Made by a program: the position numbers and the translations under genes. From an uncultured Flammeovirgaceae bacterium (GTDB taxonomy: Bacteria > Bacteroidota > Bacteroidia > Cytophagales > Cyclobacteriaceae): a DNA stretch of 6,658 bases. The notes beneath the pieces were generated by a model. It was not told the origin of the DNA, made no database searches, and was given only the letters and a program-made list of their open reading frames with translations. The stretch spans positions 1 to 6,658 of the forward strand of contig CAKZPJ010000581.1 in the NCBI GenBank assembly GCA_937138955.1, given 5' to 3'. Positions 5,142 to 6,658 of this stretch are shown piece after piece. Positions within the stretch are counted from its first letter, which is position 1, and each line of letters begins with the position of its first letter.

Positions 5142-6658
5142 ATGAGATTATTAAGCATTCCTGCCTCTTTTTCTATCTTCTTACTATGTTTCTCTCACCA
5201 TAGTCTTTTTGCTCAGACTTTTTATTACAGCCGAAGTAACGGAAGTTGGAAAGACCCAAACACTTGGTCTACAGTAAATCATACTGGGGCAGCGGCCACC
5301 AATGCTCCCGGCGAAACTGCTAGCAACGATATTGTAATCATCGGGGCGGGGCATGTAATAGATTATAATGCCGATGATAATACCAGTAATGCGGCTACTA
5401 TCAGTACGCTATCAATAGGTCAATCGGGAACAGCCGGTTATCTTCGTTTCCCGTTCGCCAATTTTAGCAGCGGTGACGAAAATGAACTTACTGGCGATTA
5501 CGACTTAATTGTTACTGGCAATGTAACCATTGGGGTTGATGGACACTTAGTTACCACCCGAGGCGGAGATCAATATCCAGTAGGGGTAACCATGAACGGT
5601 ACTGCCGCCGACCGAGAAGATCATGATATTTTTATTGGGGGCAACTTATCCAATGCAGGTACTATTGATCTTCAAAACGACATTAATACAGACTACGAAG
5701 TACATCTACATTTTATAGGTACATCAAATCAAACCATTTCCGGTAGTGGTATTTGGGATACTTATGATATTACTTACAACAATACCGGGACATCTAATAA
5801 TCAGATTATTAATCGATCCGCCGGTTTTACTGCTTCGGTGGTCGTTGGTCGCTCTACTTTTGTCCGAGGTACTTATGTGCACGAGAATGGTGGAACCTAT
5901 AACAATCAAAGTACCGCCAACGATGGTACTGACTACAGTGATGTGTCATTCGTTATCGAGGATGGGGTGTTTAATATGGCGAGTACTACCACCGGAAACC
6001 CTGATGTTATACTGACCAACGGAAGTATTACGGTAACCGGAGGGCGATTTAACGGGGGGCATAATGGTATAGGTAGTGGTGAGGCCGTCAATATTCAGCT
6101 AGACGGTAATGTAACTGTATCTGGTACCGGAGTACTAAACATTGGAGATGGTAATCCGGGTACCACTACTTTTCCTACCGATGGCACATTAACCATTGGC
6201 GGAAACAGTTCTTCGGTAGACGGCTCTACCCTTTACACCCACAACCTCGTCTTAAGTGCCGGAGCTAATCTGAGTATTGATAATGGCGCAGCGGTTTCAG
6301 TTGGTAGCGACACCGGAGGTAGTATTACTTTAAACGGAGTAACTGGTGATGGGTCTACGCTAACTATTAGTGGAGCTACTACTGAGCTTACCGTCTACAA
6401 TAAAATTTTACTCGGCGAAGATTGCGCGTTTACCATTAACGATGGTGATGTAGAAATCACTCCGGCGGTCACCCTGGTTGGCAATCCAGAGTCACTTCAC
6501 CTAAACGGTGATAATGCTTCGTTTACTATGCTCGGTGGCACATTGGATGTAATGGCCAACAGCAACGATAGAAATGACGACGACGACGCGCTCGTTCTGC
6601 GGGGCGCAAATACATCGGCAGATATTCAGGGCGGAACGGTAGTACTGGGGAACACTAC
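5142..6658 (+). CDS. Large secreted beta-helical surface protein (adhesin-like), N-terminal part, runs off the window
   Basis: From ATG 5142 the frame stays open for 505 codons plus two bases to the window edge, so the gene is truncated by the window and its 3' end is unseen. A TAA lies directly before this ATG, which fixes the start; a weak AGGA sits 4 bp upstream. Residues 1-24 form a clear Sec signal peptide (MRLLSIPASFSIFLLCFSHH, cleavage after LFA). The mature protein opens with TFYYSRSNGSWKDPNTWST, a motif common at the start of big Bacteroidota surface proteins. The rest is rich in Gly, Thr, Asn, Ser and Asp, with one Cys, and repeats short strands and turns (VTVSGTGVLNIGDG, LTISGATTELTVYN, SLHLNGDNASFTMLGGTLDV), as in a right-handed parallel beta-helix. 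Such proteins usually end in a type IX secretion sorting domain, which would lie downstream. Likely role: surface attachment or gliding-associated adhesin. No catalytic motif was seen. Confidence 0.87.
   Translation, partial: MRLLSIPASFSIFLLCFSHHSLFAQTFYYSRSNGSWKDPNTWSTVNHTGAAATNAPGETASNDIVIIGAGHVIDYNADDNTSNAATISTLSIGQSGTAGYLRFPFANFSSGDENELTGDYDLIVTGNVTIGVDGHLVTTRGGDQYPVGVTMNGTAADREDHDIFIGGNLSNAGTIDLQNDINTDYEVHLHFIGTSNQTISGSGIWDTYDITYNNTGTSNNQIINRSAGFTASVVVGRSTFVRGTYVHENGGTYNNQSTANDGTDYSDVSFVIEDGVFNMASTTTGNPDVILTNGSITVTGGRFNGGHNGIGSGEAVNIQLDGNVTVSGTGVLNIGDGNPGTTTFPTDGTLTIGGNSSSVDGSTLYTHNLVLSAGANLSIDNGAAVSVGSDTGGSITLNGVTGDGSTLTISGATTELTVYNKILLGEDCAFTINDGDVEITPAVTLVGNPESLHLNGDNASFTMLGGTLDVMANSNDRNDDDDALVLRGANTSADIQGGTVVLGNT

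Noticed and set aside
5724..6015. Open frames of 61 (minus) and 89 (plus) codons inside the surface-protein gene
   Set aside because: The main frame is uninterrupted from 5142 to 6658 with a signal peptide and consistent composition, so these are shadows.
1..6658. CRISPR array, insertion sequence, tRNA/rRNA gene or defence system
   Set aside because: No regularly spaced long repeats, transposase motifs, tRNA-like cloverleaf or known defence gene was seen; the window reads as ordinary chromosomal genes apart from the points listed.

Overview
The window looks like chromosomal DNA of a Bacteroidota bacterium, most likely from the Cytophagales. The clues are moderate GC, starts without Shine-Dalgarno sequences, two matches to the Bacteroidota -7 promoter element TAnnTTTG, a BshA-type (bacillithiol) glycosyltransferase, a PD40-repeat exported protein, and a large Gly/Thr/Asn-rich secreted protein that opens with the YYSRSNGSW...TWS motif common in surface proteins of this phylum. 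The genus cannot be fixed from the sequence.

Layout: (1) 2-325 (+) is the C-terminal end of a GT4 glycosyltransferase, probably BshA. (2) 409-1314 (+) encodes an exported PD40/TolB-like beta-propeller protein. (3) 1357-2505 (-), convergent with it, encodes a PLP-dependent trans-sulfuration enzyme (cystathionine gamma-synthase/lyase type). (4) 2506-2652 is a divergent intergenic region with a candidate minus-strand promoter and a three-copy 8-bp tandem repeat just before the PLP gene start. (5) 2653-3336 (+), with a TTG start, encodes a membrane protein with a two-helix hairpin and a C-terminal half that resembles DUF952 but lacks its usual histidines. (6) 3447-5024 (+) encodes a DUF5060/DUF4038 (apiosidase-like, GH140-related) protein without a signal peptide. 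(7) 5025-5141 holds an imperfect inverted repeat and a candidate promoter. (8) 5142 to the window edge (+) is an open frame of 505 codons, the N-terminal part of a large secreted beta-helical surface protein.

The genes do not form one obvious pathway. BshA and the trans-sulfuration enzyme both touch cysteine/low-molecular-weight thiol metabolism, but they lie on opposite strands with another gene between them, so a functional link is only a possibility. There is no RNA gene, CRISPR array or insertion sequence that I can recognise, and every intergenic gap is shorter than 150 bp. The points most worth a second look are the degenerate DUF952-like membrane fusion, the tandem repeat in the PLP gene leader, and a short TGAATAAT-type motif that recurs in the gaps of the first 2.6 kb.
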